In this document: positions 29,896 through 42,072 of the stretch, in pieces
Layout of the letters: every line of letters begins with the position of its first letter
Position numbering within the stretch: position 1 is the first letter of the stretch
NCBI RefSeq assembly: GCF_030867145.1
Contig: NC_134415.1
Coordinates: 66,059,300-66,123,299, forward strand
DNA from: Opisthocomus hoazin
Taxonomy: Eukaryota; Chordata; Aves; Opisthocomiformes; Opisthocomidae
Direction of reading: 5' to 3'
DNA length: 64,000 nucleotides
Made by a program: the position numbers and the translations under genes
The notes under the pieces: generated by a model
Told to the model about the DNA's origin: nothing
Seen by the model: the letters and a program-made list of their open reading frames with translations, nothing else
Database searches by the model: none

Positions 29896-32149
29896 TCACC
29901 ATAAAGATTTCAGGAGGAATTCACGTTGAACAGAAGAAGACCATAGTCATTTAAGCAGGGAGAAAGTCAGATGTGAATATTTGGTAGATCTAAATTTGTT
30001 AAAGACTGCCAGGGGTTACTTCATTGCATAGTCGGGCAGAGCTTTGTTTGCATTCATTGCGATTTCTGTAGAGTATAAAGCAAACTGCTCTCACTGCATC
30101 AGATTCCTTGGCTGAGGTATTTGCTCATCCTCGCTCAGAGGGAGAGTGCCATCTACTGAAGCATCCCCTTTACACAGCTCCCTGGAGCCTTGTTCCACAC
30201 AATTGACAACATTTACCCAAGGCGGCTGTAAAACTGAGCAAGGTTTTAACAGGAGGAGAAGCTGCTTTAGGTGTGAACTTCTGTTGTAAAGTAACAGCTC
30301 CATGTAAAGGACCAGGCCAAGATGGTAAGCAACACCACCAACTTGTGCAAGCCTATGCTCCGGTTGTTTGAAGAGATTAAAAACAATCTCACTCTGGGTT
30401 TCTTCATTCTTAATAAATCTTTGGAATTGAGGTTACGTTATCATTTTGTAACACTTAAGAGCGGCATTCACTGGTGCAATAATCTGACTTCACTGATGAT
30501 TATTAACCATGGACTTTCCTAGGCCTTTCCCATTTCTGCATTAGTGCTCAGGAGATGTACAAGTACTCAGCCAACTCACGGAGTAGTGAGGACATCTGCC
30601 AACAATCAGCAGGAGTTTGGCTTGGGCCCGTGATGACACAGTACTATCGTGCTGTTTTGTCTGTATGTAACTTCCCGTTGCCTTGAACCTCATACTTTAT
30701 TGTAAATTTTCTAGACTGTTGCTATACTGAGATAAAGCAGCACTTTGTGTCATGCCCGGAGCTACTATCTCCTAGGATAAACACACAAATTAAAATTTTT
30801 TTTGCAAATTTTTTGCTTTGTAGCAGAAGATAGTGCCTCTAAAATATCAAAGGTAGGTCAGAGGTGCCTATGTAACTTAGAAGCCTGAACAAACTGTATA
30901 AAAAAATTAATCTGAAATTTTACGAGGTAAATTACCACGCAAAGGCAGGGCATCATTAAAAGAAGCATACCAGATGCAGGGCAGAGGTCAAGGGGGACCT
31001 GTCAGGTTGCGTTTCATAGACAACACCCTTAGAAAGCCACTGGTTTGATGTGTCTCAAGGCACAGGTGCATGTCCTGATGTTTTTGCTAACAAGGGGCTG
31101 CCCTGAAGCACCACACAGCCCATAGCTCAAATGTCAAATTTGCGATAAAAGGAGCAGTGAAGAAAACTTGAAGCAACTTGCACTATTTGCCATTATGCAA
31201 ATGTTTGAAATTATTAAAATACATTTGCAAAAGGTTTTGCATTATAGTTTTGGTTTATTTTGCTTTTTCTTCTGGGCCTGTTGTATGTTGTCTTAAATAC
31301 AATGGACAACTGAGAGTAGAAGTGGCCACCCTTTCTGTCCTAGTAAGATATATCCCACATATCTCAGAAAACAGAGGAGAGCTCTCCATTACTGAAGGGA
31401 AACAACACGAGCATCCCACAGTTCTTCAGAACTGTGAAGAAATGGCAGGGGAGGACATTGTGTGCAGCCGAATCCCGATGATTCTGGAAACTTTGCTGGC
31501 CCCAGCAAGCTGGCTTCCTCCCACCAGTGCGTTATCAAGCAGCCTCCACACTGATACTGTCTTACTGTTGGTTATGACAAAAGCTGGAGCACACAAGCTG
31601 CACTTGAACCACAGGGTAGTTAGCCCTGCATAAAGCAAAAAGCTTAAAACAAGGGGAGAGGGCAATTGTGTTTCTCTCTAGGCCAGGCTGCTCATCAGTT
31701 AACCACAACTGGTCAGAACTAAGCACTTCCACTGCATTTATGTTTCAGCACCAGCTGCTCTTGGTTGCTGCCTCCATAGGTGGCCACGTCTAAAGAACGT
31801 AGTAGCCCAAAAACCCTGTACACTACTTAATCAAAACACCACCACAGGTTAGCTAGACCTAAGCAGTGCATTGCTTTCCCAGCGTGGGCAGTAGCAAACC
31901 AGCATTTGGGGATTACGTTCGCTTCCCATCTTCCGCGCCTTTTTCCTCCACCCGTTGGTTTTGTCTGCCTCAGTCATTGTCCCCTGAACTTAAAAACCCA
32001 GCTAAGATTGTGCGTATGCATATTTTCCTGCTTTTTTTTATTATTTGTAGGGTGTTTTTTTTTTCCTTGCCTCAGAAATAATCTGCAACAGGCTTTTAAA
32101 AAATAAACCAGCTGTGTGAGATTCGAGTAGTTTAAATTTTAGGACCTAA

Positions 32150-33780
32150 CCAGCCGACACGCACCTTCGCGCATCAGTCAATGCTGTTCACCCGCGGCCC
32201 TTCGCTGCGCTTTTTCGGTGGTGCAGAAACCACCCCGGGTGGGACACTCGAGCTCTCCGCGAACGTCGCGGCGCTGTATCGCGACCGAGCGACAGGCGCG
32301 CACCCGCCGCACAGGCTGCCGCGGTCAGGCGCCGCCATCTCCTTCCCGGTGCACGGCGCGTCGGAAGCCAATGCCGCCGGACGGGGATCCATTGGCCGGG
32401 ACAGACAGGCCCTGCCCAGCAGCTCCCGTGGATGGACGCGCCCCCCGCCCGACAGGTAACCGGGGCGGTGGCTCGGCCGGGGGCCCCCCGGAGCGCTTTT
32501 CGGGGGAGGATGAAAGGCGACAGTCTTTAGTTGCGGCGGTGCGGGGGAAACAAGAGCAGCGCCCGGTTGCGGTGGGGGGGGTCACGTAGGGCAGGGCAGG
32601 GCAGGGCAGGCAGGGCAGGGGCACACAGCTCCCCCGGAACACAGGCCCGGGGCCGGCCCTTGGACGCCCACCAGCTCCGCAGGCCGCCATCTTCCTTGCG
32701 GACGGCTACCCAAAACCAAGATGGCGCTCGGGGCCTGAAGGGCGCCGGCGCTTCGCCACCCGGGCGGAAGTGACGCACCCGCGGCGGCGGCCGCCCCCCT
32801 GCTCTCTATGGTTGGTGGTTTTTTTTTTCCTCTTTTTCCCTTTGGGCCCCGCGTCTCTTCCTCCGGCGAGACGGGAAATGGCGGCCGGGCCGCGATAGGG
32901 GAGCGGGGCCGCCGGGAGTTCCGCCCGCCAGGTGAGGCAAGGGCGGAGGTGGAGGGGGCCGCGGGGAGGTTTTTTGTGGGACGGCGGCGTGCGTAGCCGC
33001 GGCCCAGCCGGCCCCGAGGCGTGGGGGTGGGGAGACAGCGGGGGGAGGCTGAGGGGGAGCAGCGCCTCCCCTCCCCCACCCCCCCCCTCCCCCTGCGGCC
33101 GCGCGGTGCCCGCGCGCCGCGCCGTCCCGCCCTTCCCTCCCCTCCCCTGCCGCGTGACCCGGCCGCTCCGCAGCCGTTATCCTCCGCGTCAGCCCGCGGC
33201 GCGACGGGCCCAGCCGCTCCCCCGGGGCCGGGCCGCCCGCCCGCCGCCGTCACCGCCCCGACACGGGCCGCCGCCGCCGCTTCCTGCGGGAGTCGGGCCC
33301 AGCCGGCGTCGCTCCTCCCCGGGCCTGGACGGGCACCCCGGGGAGCGAAGGTAGAGGGGGGGGGGGGAAGGGACGGCCGGAGGCGGCCGCGGAGCTGCCT
33401 TGAGCTGGTTCGCGGCCTCTGGGAGCCCGGCCGGGGCCGCGGGAGGGGCGGCCTGCCCCGTTGGGCCTCCGGTCCGGCCGGCCTGGGTTTGCAGCCTTCC
33501 CGCCCGCCCTGTGGGGAGGTAGGCCCGAGGGGATCGCCCTGCAGCGCTGGTTCCAGGAATATAAAATATCGCCGTTATCCTCGCGGGCGTGACTCTGAGG
33601 AGGGAAGCGGTGCTGGGGTGAAGGGATGTTTCCCGGCAATGGATCAGCCCTTACGCTCGCTGGAGGAAATTCCCCTCGGGCATGGCTGCGGTTCAGGCGC
33701 TTGTGCTGTGAATGCTCTGCTCCCGCCCGCCTCCCTGCGCCTTAACGGCCCTGTTTAGAAATGCCCCCGAAGGCCGTGGA
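32150..33780. promoter_or_regulatory. BCLAF1: CpG island promoter of BCLAF1
   Basis: Very GC- and CpG-rich block between AT-rich flanks. It contains a CCAAT box (32368-32372), an inverted CCAAT (32391-32395), YY1-like motifs at 32683-32693 (reverse), 32718-32728 and 32876-32886, and an ETS/CRE-like CGGAAGTGACGCAC at 32765-32778. No TATA box is seen. Two good plus-strand donors could end a first exon: GACAG|GTAACC (after 32455) and CGCCAG|GTGAGG (after 32931). The second, just after the YY1 cluster, is the likelier BCLAF1 exon 1. The island may also serve the divergent armadillo gene. Long open frames here reflect base composition. Confidence 0.75.
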
Positions 33781-36700
33781 GGGGATGATGCCCCTTTCTG
33801 AGGGGGGCTGTTGTGTTCCCGGTGTCGGCCATTCTGTAGTGTACAACCTTTGTAGGATCTTGTCCTTTATTTCTCGTTTGCGCTGTATGTGCCCTACTTT
33901 CTGCCTTTAATTTTCTTAGGAAAACCAGACTCTTGTTTTGTATGTCATGGTGATCCTTTACCAAGTCAGTACAACTTGTCACTTTTTTATGTGCAAGATC
34001 AAAGTTTTACCTTAACAGTAGCAGTTAAATTTTACTACAGAAAGACCCAGGGGCATGCAAAACAAAGGAGTTTTTGACACTGCAAGTAGTCACTGCTTGG
34101 ATAATGGTTGATTTATTATAAATATATAAAAACATCCCTTAGAATAGTTGTTCTTGGTGTGGGAAGGATTGATTACACAGCATGGGGTTCCAGGAAAATG
34201 CTGTCTAGCTGTTATCTTTCGCCTCCTTCCTCCTCTTTCTCCTCTCCGATAATCTCATTGCTTTAGGCAAAAGTGGGGAAAATAAGGAGTAGAGCTCTGG
34301 CTCCGAGGTGCACTCCGATCATGTGGCACGGAGGGTAGGAATTGCTTCCTCCCACTCGTCCCTTTTGATGTTGAGTGACAGGCTGTGCTGAATGGCAGGA
34401 AGAGGTTTAATGTGTTACATATATCAGTACTTGGGGCGTGACTGCCTCTCTCCTGAGCGCTGGCTCCGTGGGTTTAGTGGGCCTGGCTGTAAGGAGCAGT
34501 TCTTCAAGTGAAGGCTGTGGCTGAGGGAGTCTTTCTTGGGAGGGAAACGGGGAAATGAAGGGGGAGCATGTACCATGGGGAAGGGCGTGTTGCCATTGGG
34601 GATGTAGAAAACTTCGAGTGGTTGTAGAAATCTAGAAAAGGTCAGCAGGGAGCTGTTGTTTGGATCTAGGGTGCAGGTATTTGGATCGGTTAGATTCAGG
34701 CTGGTTGTCAAGGAGAGGTTGTGGTGTAGGGGTTTGAGGAATGTCAGAGAACATTTGAGGTTTATTTACAAGTAATGGAAATAGGTGAAGGAAGCTACTT
34801 GTCCTGGGTTTGGCCAGGACAGGGTTAATTTTCACCGGACCTCCAGGAAGGGGCACAGCCGGGGGGTTGGGGCTGACCCCACCTGGCCAAACAGAGCCCG
34901 GTATTCCATGCCATGTGACGTCACACTGGGTTCCGGTGGGGGGGGCGGGGTGTCGGGAACTCACTCTCGGGAGCGGCTCGGGAGCGTGCGGCGCCGGTGC
35001 GGTCCGAGAGAGCGGGTCTGTTTCTGTCGTGTTTTCTCCTTATCTGTATCGTTGTTGTTCCTGTTTCCCTCTGTTTGCTGTTCTGTTAAACTGCCCTTAT
35101 CCCGACCCACCGGTTTCTGCCTCTTTCTTTTCATTCTCCTCCGCACGCCGGCGGGGGGAGGGGCGGCCGCGTGGCACTTTTGTTGCCGGCGGCAGCCGAA
35201 ACCAAAACACTACTGAAGAAAGTAAGCCTTTGGGTTACAATTGTGTTAGGTTTGTACGTGTGAAAGTTTCTCTCAGAGGTACTGTGAAAAAGTGCATTGC
35301 TGTCTTGATCGTTGTGCTGGCACCAGCCTCCGTGCAGCCTTGTGGTAAATAGGATCTGGGAGGTGATGTGCTGAAAAGTCGGCTTTGTCTTCTCCTCCAG
35401 AGTAGTTTTCTCTTGGATCAGTTCACTGCTCCAGCTCACCAAGCATCTATATGAATATCAGTCTTGGAACAAATGAGGGAGGGAAGATAGCCTTTTCTGG
35501 AGCACCATGCTCAGTGTTTATTGCAAAGAGATTGTGGGAACCGCTGTGTAAGGACATATGAAAACAGTGTTTAAAACACAAACAAACAAAAAAAACCAAT
35601 AATGGCTATTCAAAACAACATATATCCTAGAGCATGCTAATTCCTTTTTGTATATTGACAAAATTCTTGGAAATAGTTTGATTTCTGTGTTTTTAGCTAG
35701 AGGAGAAACATGCTTTTGTTTGCCAATAGTATTACGTAAAAGAACCGCTACTAATCATATGACTGTTTTGCAGAGCTGGTTTTACTGTTACTAGGATGCT
35801 GGGGTTTGACTTTATAGAAAATAATAAAATATTTGTAAATTAAGAAATTAAGTAGGAAATAAGGCCTTTGTACGTTTTAATGTTCCAGTTGACTTTTCAT
35901 GCTGTGATTCTTACATGGGTCTGTTTTGTTTTTGTAATGGTATGAGTATTATGAAGATAGTATTACATAGCACGAATATAAAACAGCGAAAATATGCCTC
36001 CCAGCCCTTACTTGTACATTCCAAGATAGTTTGGGCAAATTTGTTATGTTATTTTAATATTTGTAGGATTCTAGTCGTTGATGATCTGAGTGATACGGGC
36101 TTACAGTCACTAATGAAATGCATTCTATTCTTCTTTGTGTTGTGATGCTGTTAAGTTTGTGGGCATTAAAAAAAGGGGGGGGGAGTAAAGAGTGGATGGG
36201 AAAGTACGGCAGATGTACAGGTACTGAATAGGTGCCCTACACTACTGTCTCGGTAAGATTGACTTTCTTTAATTCTGTGTGTGTATTATGACAGAATATT
36301 ACAAATTCTGCGGGATTTCTTGGAAACTGTCTTGCTCCTTTTGTTTTGTCCTGGTGGTATAATTCTCTTTTTCTTTTTTTGAAGCCTGAGTCTCTGAATG
36401 AAAATACATTTTGGCAATGGCTTGTGAATTACTTTAAGAAGATTTTGACTTGTATTTTCCTGACAGCTTTCAAGTAATTCTTAAGCAAGAGAAATGTATA
36501 CTACTACATAAATATAAGTGAAGGATAGGTAAAATAATGAAGCTAAGAGGAAGCGGTGTTTTGCTAGTGTAGGTGGGGATAACTGTCCTAAAATGTCTTC
36601 AAAAATTTCCACGTGGTGTAGAACTTTTAAAATGGCTTAACAGATAGATTGCATCTGCAGTCTCCCTACTCTGAGAAAACTTTAACATCAGAGCTGTAGT

Positions 36701-39700
36701 AAAGACTCTTACAAATATTTAAGAGGAACCGGAAACCATTTTCTTTGTCCTTCATTTTTCTTTTAAACGTAGCAAATGCTAACAGTGTCACTTACTTCAT
36801 CATTATTGTGTTGCTTACAGTGGGATAAGCCTGACTGTATTGTGTGTCTTGTCTTTGCTTGATGGTCATACTTGCTGGCTGGGACTGATTTAAGGTACCC
36901 AAAGATCCTACTATTGGGTCTTTAAGAAACTTATTGACTCTGTCCATGAATGTGACTCAGTATCTGACAGGTAGTGGACTATTCAGTTTTTTTTTTTTAA
37001 TGCCTAGGTTTCTGAGTTAAGGTTTGGTTGTTTGGGGATTGGGGTTTTTTTGTTTGGGGTTTTTTTTGTATGTATGTGTGGAGTTGTTTTTTTTTTTTTG
37101 TAAATCTGCTTGCAAGTACTGTTCAAAAAGCTCAACTTCCAGGTTTGTTGTTTGTTGCTGATGTTTTGCCAAGCTAGTTTTGGGGAAGCTTTAAGATTGC
37201 AGTGCTGCCAGAAGAAGCAGTCCTGTCTGACTGCTATTGCAACTTCCATGTGTTGGCCTGAATGGTTGTGGGGCAATGTCATAAAATATATTGGAAAAAT
37301 CATTTCTGTTGAGACTAATCCAGGTGGTTCATACATTTTCTGATCTAATTCACTATGTGGCTGCAGAAGTACTTGTACTGGCGTAAGTGAGAAGTGTGTC
37401 AGTAATGTGAGGAAACAAAGGATAGGTGGGACTGTTTCTTTAAACTAGCAGTGCCAACTTCTGCTTTAAAGTACTGTGGAACTACAGCAGGTTCCTTTGT
37501 AATAGCAATATTTTCTGATGCAGGAGTGAAATGGTTGAGAGGCAAGCATCTCTTTTCCTGTATTTAGGGCAGAAAGCAAGGGACAAAGAAGCTTGAATTG
37601 CAAAAAGCATATGGATTACAGGCATGGTTTTTCAGGCATAGACCATGTTTCTAGCAGTCATGGTCCTCTCTTAAAAATCCTCGGTGTTAGTGATGGCATC
37701 TTGTGTCACATTCTTAATACACACCTTTGGCAGACTCTAGGGTCTCTTCTGAGACAAGTCCAGAGATAAGCTTCGTGCACTGAAGAGAGAAGGGCAGCTA
37801 GTCTTCTGATTTAGTGATTGATGTTGTTGTGTAGCAACAACTGATGCTTAGCACCGCTTTTTCATTGCTTCTTACCACTCATGCACTTACTTGGCATGGT
37901 GTAGCCACTACAGACTGACAATGAGCATGAGAGTCTGCAGGAAGAGGCTGTGGGTGACGTTACTTGGTACGGTGAAACAATATTTTGTAGTTGTGATGCT
38001 TTCAGAAGAAGGTGTACTTTATCTGTGGAAGTGTGAAGCATGTAGAAGCTTACTGTTATAAAGGAGCTGTTTTCCTACAGATTTCTATATTTACCAATAT
38101 TATTTCTATATTAGCTTTAATAGAGGTTAATCAAATTTTAGATATTTGCATATTGTGAGAATATTTACGCAGACAAACCTTTATTCAAAAAACAGCTATG
38201 TAGTCTTTTCACTTCTGTTCCTAGGTGTGAGAGTTATTTGGAAAAAGGGCTCTTGTGTGTCAAGCTTTTACCTATTACAATTAAATTGAAAGTTGAGGGT
38301 TTTTTTATGCAATATTTAAGGTTTTCTATTCAAAACTCCTTTCTTTTAAAATGTTATATCTATACTCTTCTTAAAAAAAAAAATAGAAGGATAGCAAATA
38401 TATTTTAGCTGCCAGGCTTGGACATGGTATATGCAGTGGCTCTTTAAAAAAAAAAAAAACAACAAAAAAAAACCCGCTACTTCTCACCTTTGCTAGTTGC
38501 TGGAAAAGGTTGTTAAAACTGTGTGGAACTGACTGCCAGAGTTTGAGCTATAGTAATTTAAGATCTTGTCTTCTGCGTAGAGGTTTTAAAGGTGAAGTAA
38601 CTATTTTTGTTCTGTGTCCCCAGGATCTAAAGACTTGTCTAAACTAGGATTTTGAATTTCAGCTAACACTAACAGATTGTTTTTAAAACTCGGAAGTAGA
38701 GATGATTTAAATATTGATTTGAAATCTCAGACTGAGCTTCAACCATTTAGCTGAAGTTTGTATTACTTTTTCTGTACTAGACTTCTGAATGCCTTAAGTA
38801 ACCTTTGCTAGCTAATACCATCTCGCCTTTTGTCTAGACAAGATCTGAAATGGTCCGATACACTACTGTGCTCCTTCAGAGGCTCATGCTTGCTGATGAT
38901 GAGAAGTAAAAACTTAATCTTATTAAAGCATATATTTTGTAGAAATTGGAAATATCTTGGTCACTACTAGTGAATGGTAAGTGGACTTTTGAAAGCAGTG
39001 TTTATGAACACAAGTGCTACATTTCTTTCAGATGAAGAAAACATCTTTGAACAAGTGTGACTGTCATTTAGGAACAATGGATGTCTTATAGCTTTGGCTT
39101 TGATGAAAAAATTGTTGAGATGCAGAATTTATGGGAGATCCATCATGAATGTCTGTATTGAATTGGGACAAAATTCTGAGTTGCTGGGGTGGAATTGGAA
39201 AGCTTACCTGATGTTGAGTCAGACTACAAAAGTATACATAGTCTTAAGGCTTTGAGGTAATTAAAAGCTGAAGCCAGTGAAAAGGTCGTAGTTTTGAGAT
39301 GGATTTCATTACTACAATTGTGGTTTGTTTCTATATACCTGTAAAAGCTGATTTTTGAAGAAGGTGATGTTGGTTATTTAGGTAAACTCAGATATGTATG
39401 CGTTTTGAACAAGAAGGTATAACAGAGTAATGCTTGTGGAAACGTAAAGATCTTTCACTGTTGTCATAAGTCGTCATCCCAAGTCTTTTTTCAAATAAGA
39501 TGGCTCCAGTTAAATGCAAAGATGTATGTTAGAGTTTAGACTGGTCTAACAGTTTGCCACTGTCCTTGCCCCCTCCTCCTGGCCGCATGCTGTTCTTTTC
39601 CCCATAATCCATCTCTGGCACTTGTTTGGCCTTTCATTAGCCAGCTTGATAACCTAACCGAAAGAAAGTGGTTTCTGGTTATGAAGAGCCTACTCACTGC

Positions 39701-40012
39701 AGTACCTAAAGTGAAGGGTGTCAGGGCTGGTGTGAAGGTGAGGATAGCGCCTTATACAGCCCTGTAAGCAAGACTGGAGGAGGAGTGATCATGTATGGAA
39801 GGGGAGTAGGATTTGCCCCTTGGCAGTGGCTAGCTCTTGAGCTGCTCCAGTCTTAACATGCAGCTTCACGGAGTCCAAGAGTAAATTTGCCACCTCTTAT
39901 GTTCTGTCTTTTCATGATAAACGTACTAATGTTTGAAGCATTGAAGCAAAAGGTATTACCTGCCCTTTAGTAAAAGTTCATGTCTTTGACAGTGTGTTTT
40001 TCTGTTCTATAG
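33781..40012. other. BCLAF1 first intron
   Basis: AT-rich intron carrying the solo LTR (34800-35209), a G8 run near 36176 and poly-T/A tracts (around 37050-37100 and 38450). No other coding segment is supported. Confidence 0.6.
34800..35209. mobile_element. Solo LTR of an endogenous retrovirus
   Basis: A 410-bp block beginning TGTCCTGGG and ending AAAACA, so it has the TG...CA ends of an LTR. It is flanked on both sides by the direct repeat CTACT (34795-34799 and 35210-35214), a 5-bp target-site duplication. It is much more GC-rich than the intron around it. No gag, pol or env sequence adjoins it, so it is what remains after recombination between two LTRs. The open frames inside are not genes. 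Confidence 0.85.
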
Positions 40013-40086
40013 GGATTAGTATTGCTGAAAGCACAAATAGAGAGTTTTGAAATAATTACTTCATTGGCACCAACTAACTGTTTGAG
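40013..40086 (+). other. BCLAF1: Candidate BCLAF1 5'UTR exon
   Basis: A 74-bp segment with an excellent acceptor (TTTTTCTGTTCTATAG) and donor (TTTGAG|GTAAGA) on the plus strand, between the CpG island and the start codon exon. It has no ATG leading into the main frame. Human BCLAF1 also has non-coding 5' exons (known). Confidence 0.5.
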
Positions 40087-41948
40087 GTAAGATTAACTTA
40101 ATTCTATTTTTAAATGTTCTGATTGAACTCAACCATTTAAAATGAGGATTGATTTTGTTTTCCTAAAATTTATGCTTGCAATAAGAAAATAAAATGTAAA
40201 AAGCTTTCTGAAATTAGCATCTCTCTTGTAGAGGTCAGCTATGGTACAGTATATATGTACTTGTTGTACATAGAATGCAAATATATAGATGTTACTCTTG
40301 AACACAGGGAAAATAAAACAGATTTCCTTTAAAGCTGATAAAGGCTTGTGATAAACTTATTGTGAGTCTGAAATTTGGTCTGAAAATTACTTGTAATAGC
40401 AAAAAACCAGATGTTTTCCTACTACTTTTGCAAGATTGATATATTTTATGTCTTACAGTGGTTTAAAAACTCTAAATTTATGTTGTCTCTGAGTAGATGA
40501 GCATAAGAGATTATAAAGCCATTTTCTGTGCGTTTAATTGAACACAATGAATTAGAAAACATCTGAGTGTAGGTTATGTAAATTTGCTCTTTAATGGAAG
40601 GAGCCGATAAGAGACAGCATTTGACATATTCTTCAAGGTAAATAATTTTTTCTTAGTTAAATGGAAAGCTAGTTTAGGTTAAAATTAATTGTGTTGCTGG
40701 GTTAGTTTCAGATGAGGTTATATCTCTGGGGCCGTGCAAATTCTTGTGTTAATGTGGTGTGGAAAGCATATGGGGCAGGAGGGACTAGTTGGTAGGGGAA
40801 AGGTTGGTCTCCTTTTTTCTTTTGGGTTCACTTATATGTGTAAAATCTCTGAAATTTTGTTAACTTTAAGCTCTAATGCTGTTTATTTGTCTTTACATAA
40901 TTGGAATATCACCCAGGTAACAAGGAAGATTATATAAAGTACCTTGTGACAGAAAGTGCTTGTTGTGTTGAGCTTGTATTTTCAGTACAGTAATTGTAGG
41001 CTTTCGTGGTTGTTTGCAGTACAGAAGCTAAATGTTTATTTTTCCCATTTTTGTTTTCATTATTATTAAAAAATGATTATTATAGATATTGACCATACAG
41101 AGGCCTGAAAATGTGTAGTTACTTGTCCACAGTTCATGTTCAGGTTGTTTAATGTGAATGTGACTTTTTGTTTTTTATTTTTTTTAAAGCTGGGCAATTT
41201 CAAAAGAAAATGATAATAGGTCAATGTTTTTATGATTAAACTGGGGATTTTTAGCCACTGATCTGAAAAGAAAAAGGTGTGTATTTTTTTATGGTTAGCA
41301 CTAATTAATTGTAAATGTGTATTATGACTGTACATAAGAAGAAATGTATTATGAGTTTTTCTTTTAGGACTCATTGCTTTATAATCAGTTGTAGTTTTCA
41401 TAGCTTAATTTGAGATGAAAAATGTTGAATTCTGTTGCAAGCAAGATTATTTATCTAGTTGTTAAAGTATTTAAGTTAGCCATGCATTTTACATGTAGTT
41501 TAAAAAGTAAGGTTATCCTAAAAAGATGCAGGATGCGCGTATTGACTGGTGGAAAATCGGATCAGGGTAATTAGCTTTAGTACATGTGGTTAAGAGAAAT
41601 AATAGCCCTGGCTCAAACCAACAACTGCTGGACAGAATACTTCAGGGCTTTCTTTTTGCTTATGTAAAAGGTACATTGTAGGGGACTATAAAGCCCTGCT
41701 AGGGAAGGATTGGTGAATTGGAAATGCAAGGAAACTATAAACCACACAAATAGCAACAATTTTGTTGAAAGTATGTTAAAATATGTATCATCCAGACTTG
41801 CACAAAGTTCTTTTATTTAGGAAATGCTGTACCTCTAATATTCTAAATTTAGCATATATAAATTTTGTTCATTTGTATGATTTACCTGGACTCTAAATAG
41901 TTGCTTCTTCCCCCCCCCATTCCCCTCACTGTTTTTCCTTTTGGGAAG
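40087..41948. other. BCLAF1 5'UTR intron
   Basis: AT-rich, no repeat family or coding segment seen. It ends in a pyrimidine tract with a C9 run before the start-codon exon acceptor (AG at 41947-41948). Confidence 0.5.
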
Positions 41949-41968
41949 GAGTATATCTACTGAGAAAA

Positions 41969-42072
41969 ATGGGTCGATCTAACTCTAGATCACATTCTTC
42001 AAGATCAAAGTCCAGATCGCAGTCCAGCTCTAGGTCAAGATCCAGATCACATTCTAGAAAGAAGAGATACAG
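41969..42072 (+). CDS. BCLAF1: BCLAF1 coding exon 1
   Basis: Start ATG at 41969 with context GAAAAATGGG. It encodes [18 protein letters not shown] and more RS repeats, 34 codons plus AG. Donor ACAG|GTAAAT. The exon itself begins at 41949 or slightly after (acceptor GGGAAG). Confidence 0.95.

Larger units (their letters stand above)
23746..32150. other. Upstream region or first intron of the armadillo gene, repeat-rich
   Basis: Three CR1 copies (24694, 26060, 28853) and a TA/TG microsatellite (29815). A non-coding first exon of the armadillo gene should be here or in the CpG island to the right, but it cannot be fixed from sequence alone. Confidence 0.4.

Noticed and set aside
30091-30303. 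70-codon minus-strand frame as a 5' exon of the armadillo gene
   Set aside because: No clear splice donor in a usable phase, and the start at 23744 already follows an acceptor by one base.
31178-31633. 151-codon plus-strand frame
   Set aside because: Short, no recognisable domain, no splice or promoter context; likely chance.
32178-33758. Several overlapping 80-245 codon open frames on both strands
   Set aside because: All lie in the CpG island, where stops are rare. They are Pro/Arg/Gly-rich without domains and overlap each other.
34785-35442. Open frames of 100-180 codons around the LTR
   Set aside because: They lie in or run across the solo LTR ends and show no retroviral or host protein features.
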